A stretch of 24,192 bases of DNA from NZQO01 sp002693605 (GCA_963972105.1 CAXAVH010000035.1:1-24192), one strand, 5' to 3'; numbered from the stretch's first letter, positions 1 to 7,888 are shown. The notes: a model not told the origin generated them from the sequence alone. Numbers and translations: made by a program.

Positions 1-1
1 G

Positions 2-790
2 GGCGACTTGCTTGAGATCAAGGCCACCAACGCCGTAGAAAAACAGCGTATCGCCGAAGCAGAAAATGCAGTAACCATATCGCTCATCAGCTTAGCCCAA
101 CTTTTATTGATAGACGACTACGCATCATTCGATATCGCCGATGAAGGCTACGATATCGTTGGCGACGAATTGCTCTCAACGCCTGTGAGTGAGGTAATCG
201 ATGCCGCTCAGGAAAACCGAAATGAGGTAAAAATAGCCGAGCAGAATGTGGAACTCGCCGTTAAGGACCTTCAGTTGGCACGAGGCGCCTATTACCCAAC
301 CATTACCGCCTTCTTTAGCTATAACACGCGTTATGCGGACAACGATTTTTTGGATAGGAGCTTTACCGACCAACTATGGCAGAATGACGGTATTGGTTAT
401 GGACTGCAGTTAAACGTGCCAATCATGAACGGATTCAACGTGCGCAGCAACGTAATGCGTAGCAAGGTGAACCTTCGCCGTAATGAATACCAGCTTGAGC
501 AGGCCAAATTGGACCTCGAGAGCAATGTGTACCAAGCCTATGTCGACGCCAAGGGCTCGCTAAAGGCCTATGAGGCAGCTATCGTGGCAATGGAATCTCA
601 AGAATTGGCTTACGATTATGCGAGAGACCGCTACGATGTGGGACTTACCAATGCGTTCGATTTTAGCCAATCAAAATTGCAGTACGACAATGCAAAAATT
701 GAAGTAAACAGAACCAAATACGATTTCATTTTCAAATTAAAAGTACTGGAGCTATACTTTGGCGTCGCTCCTGCCGATTTAAAGTTTTAA
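2..790 (+). CDS. TolC-family outer membrane efflux protein, C-terminal part
   Basis: Only the last 262 residues are present; the reading frame is open through the left edge, so the true start lies outside the window. The protein should form the outer membrane exit channel of a tripartite exporter. The visible part has the alternating long-helix pattern of the outer membrane efflux protein (OEP) family: an EVKIAEQNVELAVKDLQLAR helix, a short strand stretch (YYPTITAFFSYN), then a second long helical region ending in the family-typical RYDVGLTNAFDFSQSK segment and a final helix. The stop codon lies two bases before the adaptor gene, so the two are almost certainly co-transcribed and probably work in one pump. 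The inner membrane component is not in the window; an ABC transporter of MacB type upstream would be my guess. Confidence 0.9.
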   Translation, partial: GDLLEIKATNAVEKQRIAEAENAVTISLISLAQLLLIDDYASFDIADEGYDIVGDELLSTPVSEVIDAAQENRNEVKIAEQNVELAVKDLQLARGAYYPTITAFFSYNTRYADNDFLDRSFTDQLWQNDGIGYGLQLNVPIMNGFNVRSNVMRSKVNLRRNEYQLEQAKLDLESNVYQAYVDAKGSLKAYEAAIVAMESQELAYDYARDRYDVGLTNAFDFSQSKLQYDNAKIEVNRTKYDFIFKLKVLELYFGVAPADLKF

Positions 791-792
791 CT

Positions 793-2061
793 ATGAAGAA
801 AAAAACAATTGTCTGGATAATCGTAGCCGCTGTGGTGCTGCTCATCCTTCTGGTAGTGGGTAAAAAAGCCGGCTGGTTTGGGAACAACACAGACGGAAAA
901 GAAGTTCAGGTAACCGAGATACAGCCCATCGATATCGTGGAAACGGTAGCCGCCACGGGTAAAATTCAGCCCGAAGTGGAAGTTAGCCTATCTTCCGAAG
1001 TATCGGGGGAAATTATAGAACTCCCCGTGAAGGAAGGTCAGCAAGTTGAAAAGGGCGACCTCTTGGTGCGTATAAATCCAGATTTGATACAGGCAGATTT
1101 GAGCCGTTCACAGGCCGGGCTCCAGAATGTTCGGGCTCTGTTAACCCAAGCCGAGGCGAATTTAAAAAATGCCGAGGCAAGCTACAACCGCAATAAATCG
1201 CTTTTCGAAAAGGGCGTCATCTCGAAGGCCGAGTGGGACGCCTCTGTGGCAGAATACGAGACCGCACAGGCTAGTGTGAAGGCCGCATATTACAATGTGC
1301 AGAGCGCCGGAGCCAACGTAAAACAGTCGCGGGACAACCTCTCCAGGACTACCATTTACGCGCCCATGAGTGGAACTATATCCTCATTGCCAGCCGAATT
1401 GGGCGAGCGCGTTGTGGGGACCGCCCAAATGACCGGGACCGAAATTATGCGGGTAGCCGACCTTTCGAATATGGAAGTAGAGGTAGATGTGAACGAGAAC
1501 GATATCGTGAAGGTTACTTTGGGCGATTCTACCCGTGTTGAGGTAGATGCGTATCTGGATCGTGAATTTAAGGGAATTGTTACCGAAATAGCCAACTCGG
1601 CCGAGAGTGCGGCATCTGCAGACCAAGTGACGAACTTTAAGGTAAAGGTGCGAATCTTGCCCGAATCGTATGCCGATCTAACAGCCGGTAAGCCGGCCCA
1701 TTTCTCGCCATTCCGACCCGGTATGACCGCCACCGTCGATATTGTAACTAATAAGAAGAAAAACGTGGTCGGGGTTCCCATTAGCGCCATAGTAATTAAG
1801 AGTGACACTACAGGAACAAAACGTCCCGCGAAAAACCCCACGACCGATGAGCGCTTTGAGGCGGTATTCCTAAAGCGTGGCGATGAGGCCGTCCTTCAGG
1901 TGGTTCAGACGGGTATCCAGGACGATTCAAACATCGAGATTACTAAAGGTATTTCCACAGGCGATGTGGTGATTACGGGACCGTACAATACGGTTACCAA
2001 ATCCCTGAAACCAGGAGATAAAGTAGTAATTGAATCTGAAGAGCAGCTAGAAGATCAGTAA
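793..2061 (+). CDS. Periplasmic adaptor (HlyD/MacA family) of a tripartite efflux pump
   Basis: A 422-residue membrane fusion protein. Residues about 5-23 form one N-terminal membrane anchor, followed by the first beta-barrel strands and half of a biotinyl-lipoyl domain (SSEVSGEIIELPVKEGQQVE, about residues 77-96). Residues about 105-175 form an alpha-helical hairpin rich in Ala, Gln and Glu. The second lipoyl half (TIYAPMSGTISSLPAELGER) and a beta-barrel domain (MRVADLSNMEVEVDVNENDI) follow. It should bridge an inner membrane transporter and the TolC-like protein encoded two bases upstream. The architecture fits MacA-like adaptors of ABC pumps or RND adaptors; with no transporter in view the class cannot be fixed. 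Substrate unknown. ATG start two bases after the preceding stop. Confidence 0.93.
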   Translation: MKKKTIVWIIVAAVVLLILLVVGKKAGWFGNNTDGKEVQVTEIQPIDIVETVAATGKIQPEVEVSLSSEVSGEIIELPVKEGQQVEKGDLLVRINPDLIQADLSRSQAGLQNVRALLTQAEANLKNAEASYNRNKSLFEKGVISKAEWDASVAEYETAQASVKAAYYNVQSAGANVKQSRDNLSRTTIYAPMSGTISSLPAELGERVVGTAQMTGTEIMRVADLSNMEVEVDVNENDIVKVTLGDSTRVEVDAYLDREFKGIVTEIANSAESAASADQVTNFKVKVRILPESYADLTAGKPAHFSPFRPGMTATVDIVTNKKKNVVGVPISAIVIKSDTTGTKRPAKNPTTDERFEAVFLKRGDEAVLQVVQTGIQDDSNIEITKGISTGDVVITGPYNTVTKSLKPGDKVVIESEEQLEDQ

Positions 2062-2062
2062 T

Positions 2063-2722
2063 ATGACCTATATACTCTGTATAGAGACGGCAACTACAAA
2101 TTGCTCAGTAGCGCTTTCGGTAAACGGAAGCGTTATTGCGTTACGGGAAGATAATAGCAAGGAGTATTCCCATGCCGAGCGCTTACACGTATTTATCGAG
2201 GAAGTTCTGGCCGAGGCGCAAGTGCCAAAGCCCAAGCTTAATGCCATTGCCGTTAGTAAGGGCCCAGGCTCGTATACTGGTCTAAGAATAGGTGTCTCGG
2301 CCGCCAAGGGGCTCTGTTTTGCGCTGGACATACCGCTATTGGCCATACCCACTCTGCAATCGCTGGCGGCGCAAGGCTCTTCGGGGCACGATTTTATAAT
2401 CCCAATGCTCGACGCCCGGAGGATGGAGGTGTATTCGGCGGTATATAATTCCCAGGGGGAAGAAATTCGAGAGGTACGGGCCGAGGTGCTGGAGGCCGAT
2501 TTGTACCAAGAATATTTAGACAAGGGCCGTACCTTGTTCTTGGGAAGTGGCGCCGCCAAATATCAAACCATCTGTTCGCACGGCAACGCCCATTTCTACA
2601 CCGGCGCAATGCCCTCTGCCACACAAATGGTTCCTTTGGCACACGCACTATTCAAAATAGACAACACCGTAAATGTCGCCTATTTCGAGCCATTCTACTT
2701 AAAAGATTTTATTTCGAAGTAG
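2063..2722 (+). CDS. tsaB: tRNA threonylcarbamoyladenosine biosynthesis protein TsaB
   Basis: A 219-residue ASKHA-fold protein. TsaB is the partner that, with TsaD and TsaE, transfers threonylcarbamoyl to A37 of ANN-decoding tRNAs in the cytoplasm. The N-terminal ILCIETATTNCSVAL strand-loop and the signature SKGPGSYTGLRIGV (about residues 65-78) are diagnostic, followed by LDARRMEVYSAVY. Length matches the family (about 220-235). TsaB lacks the metal-binding histidines of TsaD, and none are seen here. The ATG is one base after the adaptor stop codon, so it sits at the end of the efflux transcript. No functional link with efflux is implied; this looks like a housekeeping gene riding in an operon. 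Confidence 0.95.
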   Translation: MTYILCIETATTNCSVALSVNGSVIALREDNSKEYSHAERLHVFIEEVLAEAQVPKPKLNAIAVSKGPGSYTGLRIGVSAAKGLCFALDIPLLAIPTLQSLAAQGSSGHDFIIPMLDARRMEVYSAVYNSQGEEIREVRAEVLEADLYQEYLDKGRTLFLGSGAAKYQTICSHGNAHFYTGAMPSATQMVPLAHALFKIDNTVNVAYFEPFYLKDFISK

Positions 2723-2733
2723 CGGTTTTCCGA

Positions 2734-2944
2734 AGTGTATCAAATTATATTAATTGCCTTCATATAAACCATATCGTAAAAGAGCTGAAGCAGAATCCAC
2801 AGCTTCTGAAATATACCATAAAGGCGATACCACCCAATTGCGGCTTTAACAGTGCCGAATCATTCTCCAAACAGTTTTACAAGCGCCTGGGTACCTATCT
2901 ATCCTTCCGTTTTTCCACAGGAATTGGAGAAACGGGAAAAGTGA
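2734..2944 (+). pseudogene. Decayed C-terminal DNA-binding end of an AraC-family regulator
   Basis: Reading from about 2734 without any start codon gives SNYINCLHINHIVKELKQ, then YTIKAI, GFNSAESFSKQFYKRLG. This closely resembles the last helices of AraC-type (HTH_18) regulators in flavobacteria, whose usual ending is of the form YTIKAIA..GFnnAESFSKaFyKktGiYPSYFIKQLEK. At about 2905-2920 the frame breaks: the conserved ending continues in the next frame as QELEKREK and stops at TGA 2942-2944. The usual YPS is YLS here. So the piece lacks the sensor domain, the first helix-turn-helix and any start, and carries a frameshift. It lies on the same strand as tsaB and only 11 bases after it. I infer a remnant left by deletion of a regulator gene, not a working peptide. 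The family match is from memory of the motif. Confidence 0.72.
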
Positions 2945-2947
2945 CCA

Positions 2948-2976
2948 TAAAAAAAGGCGTTGCAACCTGCAACGCC
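2948..2976 (-). terminator. Rho-independent terminator for the minus-strand gene ending at 3001
   Basis: A perfect 9-base-pair stem (GGCGTTGCA / TGCAACGCC at 2956-2976, three-base loop) is followed, reading the minus strand, by seven T residues (2949-2955). It lies 24 bases after the stop codon of the 3001-3735 gene. There is no T run on the plus side, so it serves the minus strand only. Confidence 0.85.
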
Positions 2977-3000
2977 CGTACTAATTAATCAACTAAATTC

Positions 3001-3735
3001 CTATTCGGAATCTTTCGATAATTCATTGTCGTAGTACCGTACCGTTCGCTCTAGATCGGCCTGGTTGTTAAGGTCTAGCCCATTATCCTTTACGTAGTCC
3101 TTGATTAGGTCCTTATTGCTTCCGAAGACCTTCAGCTTTTTGCTTCGTGAGTTTGGCATTTCATAAAACTTTCCGGCCTTGGTTACCAAATAGTACACGG
3201 GCTCGTCGGCAAACTTTGCGGGAACCGGCCTTGTAATTGAGGTGGTTGCCGGTTTTGCCGGGGTGAAGTCCTTCATGTGCTTTTTGAACAAATCGATATT
3301 CGTCCCTTCATACAGCACTTCAAAGTAACCGCCGCCTTCTACGCCCCCTTTATAAGGAACGAACACGAAGATATCCTCTGCAATTTTTACATAGATATCT
3401 GGTGATTTCGTAAGCATGCGCGCATCACTCATAGGCGATGCTAGCGTGCGCTTTACCTCAAGCTCATCTGCCATAACGTTGTAACGCAAGGCTACGTCAT
3501 CTGCCAGCAACTCATTGTCCTTATAGATTTTTCCCATTAAATAGGATGGGTGGCTGTAGGGGGAGCCGGTATACATAGTGGGGTCTTCAAAATCGACGCC
3601 CAGCTCGTTTCGCTTTATCTCCTCGTCTAACCTAAATAACTCTGCGGTAAACTGCCTGTCCCATACTTGTGCCTGCACTAGGTTAAGCTGTGCGGCAAAG
3701 GCTAGGATTAATCCAGTAAATATTATTTTTTTCAT
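3001..3735 (-). CDS. Secreted protein of unknown function, paralog of 3807-4499
   Basis: A 244-residue protein with a cleavable signal peptide (hydrophobic residues about 4-20, likely cut after AQA), so it should be periplasmic or outer membrane-associated. I do not recognise an assigned domain. The body shows GSPYSHPSYLMGKIY, RYNVMADELEV, DIYVKIAEDIFVFVPY, GGYFEVLYEG and a lysine-rich C-terminal part (SRSKKLKVFGSNKDLIKDYV). The same blocks in the same order occur in the neighbouring gene, so the two arose by duplication. The RYN...DE(L/M)E block is common in uncharacterised secreted proteins of this phylum (my recollection). It has its own terminator downstream and a possible promoter upstream (3761-3793), so it may be transcribed separately from its paralog. 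Confidence 0.85.
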   Translation of the reverse strand: MKKIIFTGLILAFAAQLNLVQAQVWDRQFTAELFRLDEEIKRNELGVDFEDPTMYTGSPYSHPSYLMGKIYKDNELLADDVALRYNVMADELEVKRTLASPMSDARMLTKSPDIYVKIAEDIFVFVPYKGGVEGGGYFEVLYEGTNIDLFKKHMKDFTPAKPATTSITRPVPAKFADEPVYYLVTKAGKFYEMPNSRSKKLKVFGSNKDLIKDYVKDNGLDLNNQADLERTVRYYDNELSKDSE

Positions 3736-3760
3736 AATTCTAAATTTATCTATTGCCTTG

Positions 3761-3793
3761 CAAATATATTGCCAAAATTAAACTCGGCGCCAA
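3761..3793 (-). promoter_or_regulatory. Possible Bacteroidota-type promoter for the 3001-3735 gene
   Basis: On the minus strand, TATATTTG (3761-3768) matches the -7 consensus TAnnTTTG, with a TTG 22 bases upstream (3791-3793). The spacer is slightly longer than the usual 19-21. It lies 25 bases before the ATG, in the gap between the two paralogs. Confidence 0.38.
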
Positions 3794-3806
3794 TAGATTG
3801 AGAATT

Positions 3807-4499
3807 TTATAGCTCGTTGTAGTGTTTTACGAGTTTAAGGAAGTTGTATTCCTTGTTGATGTTTAATCGGTTGTCACGTATGTGTTGCTTCAATTCCTTT
3901 TTGCCAGAATTGAATAACGACAACTTCTTGTTTCGGCTGCCAGGCACCTCTTCCAACGAGCCATCTGCGTAACTCACAAAAAGAACCTCGTCATCTTTAT
4001 AGGAAGGGGGTACGTCTCGCGTCATGGTATTGATAGACTTTTTGCCCTCGATAAATTCCTTTTTCAGCTTCTTATAAACGTTCATTTTAGAACCTTCGTG
4101 CAACACCATAAAGTAGCCGCCTATGTTGTCCTCGCCGGTATTGGGCAAGAACACGAAGGTATCGTTGCCAATACGCACGTAGATGTCTTCAGCACGTACC
4201 AAAACCTTGGTTTGCATATCTGAAGAGTTAATTTGCTTCAGTTCCATTTCGTCGCGCAGTGCATTGTAGCGCAGCCCAACGTTGCTGGCAAGCAGTTTTC
4301 CATTCTTGAAAACATTTCCCTTCTGGAAAATAGGATCGGCATAGGGCGAGCCGGCGTAACTAGCATCGGGCGCCGCGGCGGCCTTTTGTGTAGAGATAAA
4401 CTCCTCTAGCACAGGGCGATCGTCAATAGACTGTGCTTGTGAGAAAGTAGTTAAAAGCGTTGTGAAGAACAACAGCGAAAACAAGTGTAATGATTTCAT
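3807..4499 (-). CDS. Secreted protein of unknown function, paralog of 3001-3735
   Basis: A 230-residue protein with a signal peptide (MKSLHLFSLLFFTTLLTTFSQAQS, likely cut after AQA). Blocks shared with its neighbour: GSPYADPIFQKGNVF, GLRYNALRDEMEL, EDIYVRIGNDTFVFLP, GGYFMVLHEG, TRDVPPSYKDDE and SRNKKLSLFNSGKKELKQHI, both proteins ending near a (Y/H)YxNEL motif. By eye roughly a third or more of aligned residues are identical, so the duplication is not recent. The many alternating hydrophobic stretches suggest a beta-rich fold; no catalytic motif is evident. It lies 71 bases upstream of the paralog and 70 bases downstream of the mscS-type gene. Function unknown. Confidence 0.85.
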   Translation of the reverse strand: MKSLHLFSLLFFTTLLTTFSQAQSIDDRPVLEEFISTQKAAAAPDASYAGSPYADPIFQKGNVFKNGKLLASNVGLRYNALRDEMELKQINSSDMQTKVLVRAEDIYVRIGNDTFVFLPNTGEDNIGGYFMVLHEGSKMNVYKKLKKEFIEGKKSINTMTRDVPPSYKDDEVLFVSYADGSLEEVPGSRNKKLSLFNSGKKELKQHIRDNRLNINKEYNFLKLVKHYNEL

Positions 4500-4569
4500 G
4501 CAATTTATTTTTTAATGAACAAGTTCGCGAATATAGCCAAACAATTCTATTAAAACTGTTAAAATGGTT

Positions 4570-5403
4570 CTAATTATTCTGAACCAAGTGCACATCTCTT
4601 TGGGGGAACGGAATAACGATGCCCGCGGCCTCCAATCGACGTTTGCCTTCCTCTAAAATGGTCCATCTTAAATTCCAGAAATCTTCGTTCTTGGCCCAGT
4701 ACCTGAGCGAGAGGTTTACCGAGCTATCGGCAAGTTCGCTCACCACGACCATAGGTGCCTTGTCTTCCAGTTGCAGTACTGTTTCTTGCTCGTTGGTTAA
4801 GCCTAGGAGAATTTCCTTGGCTTCCTTTATATTGCTGTCATAACTTATGCCAAAGGTCATTGCTTCCCTCCGTATGCCTTCTTCGGTATAGTTTATTATG
4901 GTGTCGTTGCTTAGCTTTCCGTTGGGAATAATGGCCAGTTGGTTGCCAAATGTGGTAAGTTTTGTATTGAAGATCGAAATTTCCTTTACCGTTCCGTCTA
5001 CGCTTTGGGCCGAAATAAAATCGCCCACCCGAAAGGGTTTTATGAGCAATATGAGGACACCACCGGCAAAGTTGGCCAACGACCCCTGCAGTGCCAGGCC
5101 AATGGCGAGACCTGCCGCACCGATGATTGCCACGAGCGACGCCGATTCTACGCCCAACTGCGTCACCACCAGCACAAATAGTAGAATTTTAAGTCCCCAG
5201 TCAATAATGCTCTGGGCGAAATTTTCGAGGGTAATGTCGTATTCTTTCTTCTTGAAAAATTTATTGACGAACCGATTTATAATCCTGATAATCCATAGAC
5301 CGACGAGCAATATCAGTATCGCGGCCAATAGATCTGGCAGAAAATCGATTAGTTTTTGTCCGTATTCTTCTACATAGGTTTCAAGATTTCCGAATTTATC
5401 CAT
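4570..5403 (-). CDS. MscS-family small-conductance mechanosensitive channel
   Basis: A 277-residue inner membrane channel that should open under membrane tension to release osmolytes. Three transmembrane helices are visible (about residues 20-45, 65-85 and 90-115). The third carries the Gly/Ala-rich pore helix GLAIGLALQGSLANFAGG, continuing into IKPFRVGDFI as in E. coli MscS. The beta domain (TKLTTFGNQLAIIPNGKLSN) and the C-terminal GIVIPFPQRDVHL signature follow. Length matches the minimal MscS class (E. coli 286). The ATG lies three bases after the stop of the upstream YyaL-like lipoprotein gene, so the two are translated from one message. Confidence 0.95.
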   Translation of the reverse strand: MDKFGNLETYVEEYGQKLIDFLPDLLAAILILLVGLWIIRIINRFVNKFFKKKEYDITLENFAQSIIDWGLKILLFVLVVTQLGVESASLVAIIGAAGLAIGLALQGSLANFAGGVLILLIKPFRVGDFISAQSVDGTVKEISIFNTKLTTFGNQLAIIPNGKLSNDTIINYTEEGIRREAMTFGISYDSNIKEAKEILLGLTNEQETVLQLEDKAPMVVVSELADSSVNLSLRYWAKNEDFWNLRWTILEEGKRRLEAAGIVIPFPQRDVHLVQNN

Positions 5404-5406
5404 AGT

Positions 5407-7518
5407 TTACATTGAAATTTTAATTGATTCTATAGCTTTTTTTGTTTCTGATATTGGTAATTTACACGTGTTGTTCATACACACGTAAATGAGCGTCCTG
5501 TTCTGTACGTAGCGTCCCTCGGTCAAATATTGAACACTATTGCCGGTGCTGCCGGCAAGTAAAATGTTGGGCAGGTAGTGCTGCGTTAGTTGCGCCACGG
5601 TCCCGGTAGCCTCGGGGCCCACAACGACCACCTCGTAAAATTTAGATTTGTAGTTTAAAAGTAGGTCCAGCCAGTTGGAGAAGCCCATGGGGTAATGTTC
5701 GGTTTCAGGCAGGACATTCTTCAGCATTTGGCGCGCCGTTTCGCCATATTTTGGAACGTCGTAATAATGTCCCAGTTTGAACAGGTTTTTAGCGAAGATG
5801 GAGTTCGACGCCGGAATAACATTGTCCCGGTACTCTACGTTGCGCGCAATCAGTTTGGTATCTGCAGAAGATGTAAAGTGGAACATTCCCGACGATGGAT
5901 CGTAAAAATGGGTGAATGCCACATCGGTCAGCTCTTTTGCCTTGTCCAGCCATTTGCTGTCTAGCGTAACCTCGTACAATGCTATAAATCCTTCCACGAC
6001 CGAGGCGTAGTCTTCTAGGTAGCCATTAATACTGCTCTTCCCATTTTTATAGGTATGCCATAACGTCCCATCGGTGCGCAGCTGATTGTCAACAATAAAA
6101 TTCGCGTTTTTCTTGGCTGCCTCCAAATAGTCCTTTTTTTGAAATGCCCTGTAGGCATCCACGTATCCGGAAATCATCAATCCATTCCAGGAGGTTAAGG
6201 TCTTATCGTCCAGCCGCGGCTTCGCGCGCTTGCTGCGGTGCTGGGCGAGCAATTGCTTCCACCGCTTCTTCTTTTGTTTTAGCTCGGTTGCCGAAATGTT
6301 ATGAACAGCCTGTATTTCGGCATCGCTCTTATTGCGAATCAACACGTAACGCCCGTCCTCCCACAAACCGTACGGGTTTATGTTATAGTAAGTTTGAAAA
6401 ATTTCAAAATCGGGGCCCAGCAAGTTCTGCAGTTCCTCTTTTCCGAAGACGTAATACGCTCCCTCTTCCAGAGCGCCCTCGGCGGTCTCGCTGTCCGCAT
6501 CGAGCGAGGAGTAGAATGCGCCTTCCGCCGTGGTCATATCGGTGGCAATGAACGACAAAGTTTCGGCTACCACTTCTTCATACAGCGGATTTTTGGTAAC
6601 TAAATAAGCGTTGCTATAGAGGCTTACAAGTTGGGCATTGTCGTACAGCATTTTCTCGAAATGGGGCACGTGCCATTTTTCATCCACACTATAGCGTGAA
6701 AAGCCGCCTGCAACGGGATCGTATATGCCACCATAGGCCATTTTGGTTAAGGTATTGTTTACCTGGCGCAGCAATTCGGAATCTTCGCTCTGAACGGCAT
6801 AGCGCAGGAGGAATTCCCAATTATTGGGCATCATGAATTTAGGGGCCCGGTTGTAGCCGCCAAAGGTGATATCGAGGCTTTTTTTCCACGTCTCCACGAG
6901 CGTGTTGGTGTCGTAGCTGGAAAAATCGACGTCGCCCTGCTGGCGCTCTATTAAATCCATGCTGCGTATTCCCTCTTGTAATTTGGAGGCATAATCCTCG
7001 AGCCGCTCGGGCTCGCTCTCGTACAATTCCTGGATTTGCTGGATACGGGCCATCCAATCGTCCTTCTTGAAGTAGGTGCCACCCCAAACTGGGCGTCCGT
7101 CAGGGAGAGTAATAACGTTAAGGGGCCAGCCGGCACCGCCAGTCATTAGCTGCACCGCATTGATATACACTTGGTCTACATCGGGTCGCTCCTCGCGGTC
7201 TACCTTTACCGAAATAAAATCGCGGTTCATTACAGAGGCCACCGTGCTGTCCTCAAAGCTTTCACGCTCCATCACATGGCACCAATGGCAGGCTGCATAA
7301 CCTATGCTCACGATCATGAGCTTGTTCTCGCGCTTCGCCTCTTGTAAGGTGTTGTCGTTCCAAGGCTTCCAGTTTACCGGGTTATGGGCGTGCTGGAGCA
7401 AGTACGGACTGGTTTCGTTGATAAGCTCGTTGGTAAATTGGTGGGTTTCCACTGGTTCTTTATTTTCTGAATTGCAACTTAGTAATGCAAGGGCTATTAT
7501 AACGACGATGAGACGCAT
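5407..7518 (-). CDS. YyaL/DUF255 family thioredoxin-like lipoprotein
   Basis: A 703-residue protein of the family called thioredoxin domain-containing protein YyaL or spermatogenesis-associated protein 20 (SPATA20-like). A lipoprotein signal is visible (LALLSC, lipid on Cys15). The N-terminal thioredoxin-like domain has NPVNWKPW and the CxxC motif CHWC at residues 77-80 within GYAACHWCHVME, the hallmark of DUF255. An (alpha/alpha)6-type region resembling N-acylglucosamine 2-epimerase follows (for example HFEKMLYDNAQLVSLYSNAY and DDKTLTSWNGLMISGYVDAY). The molecular function is not established; the lipobox places this copy in the periplasm, anchored to a membrane. It is coupled to the MscS-type gene. 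An upstream hairpin at 7542-7570 terminates the dodecin gene just before this start. Confidence 0.92.
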   Translation of the reverse strand: MRLIVVIIALALLSCNSENKEPVETHQFTNELINETSPYLLQHAHNPVNWKPWNDNTLQEAKRENKLMIVSIGYAACHWCHVMERESFEDSTVASVMNRDFISVKVDREERPDVDQVYINAVQLMTGGAGWPLNVITLPDGRPVWGGTYFKKDDWMARIQQIQELYESEPERLEDYASKLQEGIRSMDLIERQQGDVDFSSYDTNTLVETWKKSLDITFGGYNRAPKFMMPNNWEFLLRYAVQSEDSELLRQVNNTLTKMAYGGIYDPVAGGFSRYSVDEKWHVPHFEKMLYDNAQLVSLYSNAYLVTKNPLYEEVVAETLSFIATDMTTAEGAFYSSLDADSETAEGALEEGAYYVFGKEELQNLLGPDFEIFQTYYNINPYGLWEDGRYVLIRNKSDAEIQAVHNISATELKQKKKRWKQLLAQHRSKRAKPRLDDKTLTSWNGLMISGYVDAYRAFQKKDYLEAAKKNANFIVDNQLRTDGTLWHTYKNGKSSINGYLEDYASVVEGFIALYEVTLDSKWLDKAKELTDVAFTHFYDPSSGMFHFTSSADTKLIARNVEYRDNVIPASNSIFAKNLFKLGHYYDVPKYGETARQMLKNVLPETEHYPMGFSNWLDLLLNYKSKFYEVVVVGPEATGTVAQLTQHYLPNILLAGSTGNSVQYLTEGRYVQNRTLIYVCMNNTCKLPISETKKAIESIKISM

Positions 7519-7533
7519 TTTGAGACTTTTTGG

Positions 7534-7570
7534 AAAACAAAAATACGCTTTTGAAACACAAAAGCGTATT
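7534..7570 (-). terminator. Terminator after the dodecin gene
   Basis: A perfect 11-base-pair stem (AATACGCTTTT 7542-7552 / AAAAGCGTATT 7560-7570, loop of 7) lies 23 bases after the dodecin stop. Reading the minus strand it runs into TTTTTG then TTTTCC. It sits 24 bases before the YyaL-like gene start and so separates the two transcripts. Confidence 0.75.
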
Positions 7571-7593
7571 CTTCTCGCCAGGGCGATTCGGGT

Positions 7594-7794
7594 TTAGTTT
7601 ACTTCAAATGAAATTTTAACGTTAACCCTAAATTCTGTAACATTGTCGCCGTTAACGATAACGCTTTGCTCGCGTACATAGGCAGACCGAATATTTTTAA
7701 CGCTCTTTCCTGCTTGCTTAACGGCTTTTCTGGTGGCGTCTTCCCAACTTTCGGTCGAATTCGCCATGATTTCAATTACTTTTAAAACTGCCAT
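7594..7794 (-). CDS. Dodecin family flavin-binding protein
   Basis: A 66-residue protein matching dodecin: MAVLKVIEIMANSTESWEDA, then a helix with KAVKQAGKSVKNI and a C-terminal strand FRVNVKISFEV. Dodecins form hollow 12-subunit shells that store or buffer riboflavin-type flavins. The flavin-stacking Trp (ESWEDA) is present. The ATG at 7794 is preferred over an upstream TTG at 7830 because dodecins start with exactly this MxxxKxIEI pattern and are 65-70 residues long, and because a possible promoter at 7838-7869 would leave almost no leader for the TTG. It is likely a single-gene transcript with its own terminator. Confidence 0.92.
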   Translation of the reverse strand: MAVLKVIEIMANSTESWEDATRKAVKQAGKSVKNIRSAYVREQSVIVNGDNVTEFRVNVKISFEVN

Positions 7795-7837
7795 ATTCTT
7801 CTGGTTTTTAATTAGTTTTTGTTCTGCCAAGAAGATA

Positions 7838-7869
7838 CAATTTTAAAAACCGAAAAATCTGAAAATCAA
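7838..7869 (-). promoter_or_regulatory. Possible promoter for the dodecin gene
   Basis: On the minus strand, TTG (7867-7869) and TAAAATTG (7838-7845) are 21 bases apart, a one-mismatch fit to the Bacteroidota TTG-N19/21-TAnnTTTG pattern. They lie in the 94-base gap after the nifU-type gene. Confidence 0.35.
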
Positions 7870-7888
7870 GTTAAATCCTTCGGAAACG

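Noticed and set aside
1356..1841. Long open frame of 161 codons on the minus strand inside the adaptor gene
   Set aside because: It lies wholly antisense to a well-supported gene, has no family-like motifs, and other antisense frames of this type (for example 4898-5377 and 13641-14138) occur all over the window as shadows.
3001..4499. Possible GldN-type gliding protein pair
   Set aside because: Both are secreted and of similar size, but the motifs I know from GldN are absent, so I left the function open.
4500..4569. Possible terminator after the mscS-type gene (AACAGTT / AATTGTT on the minus strand)
   Set aside because: The stem is seven pairs, AT-rich and includes a G-U pair, and no T run follows.
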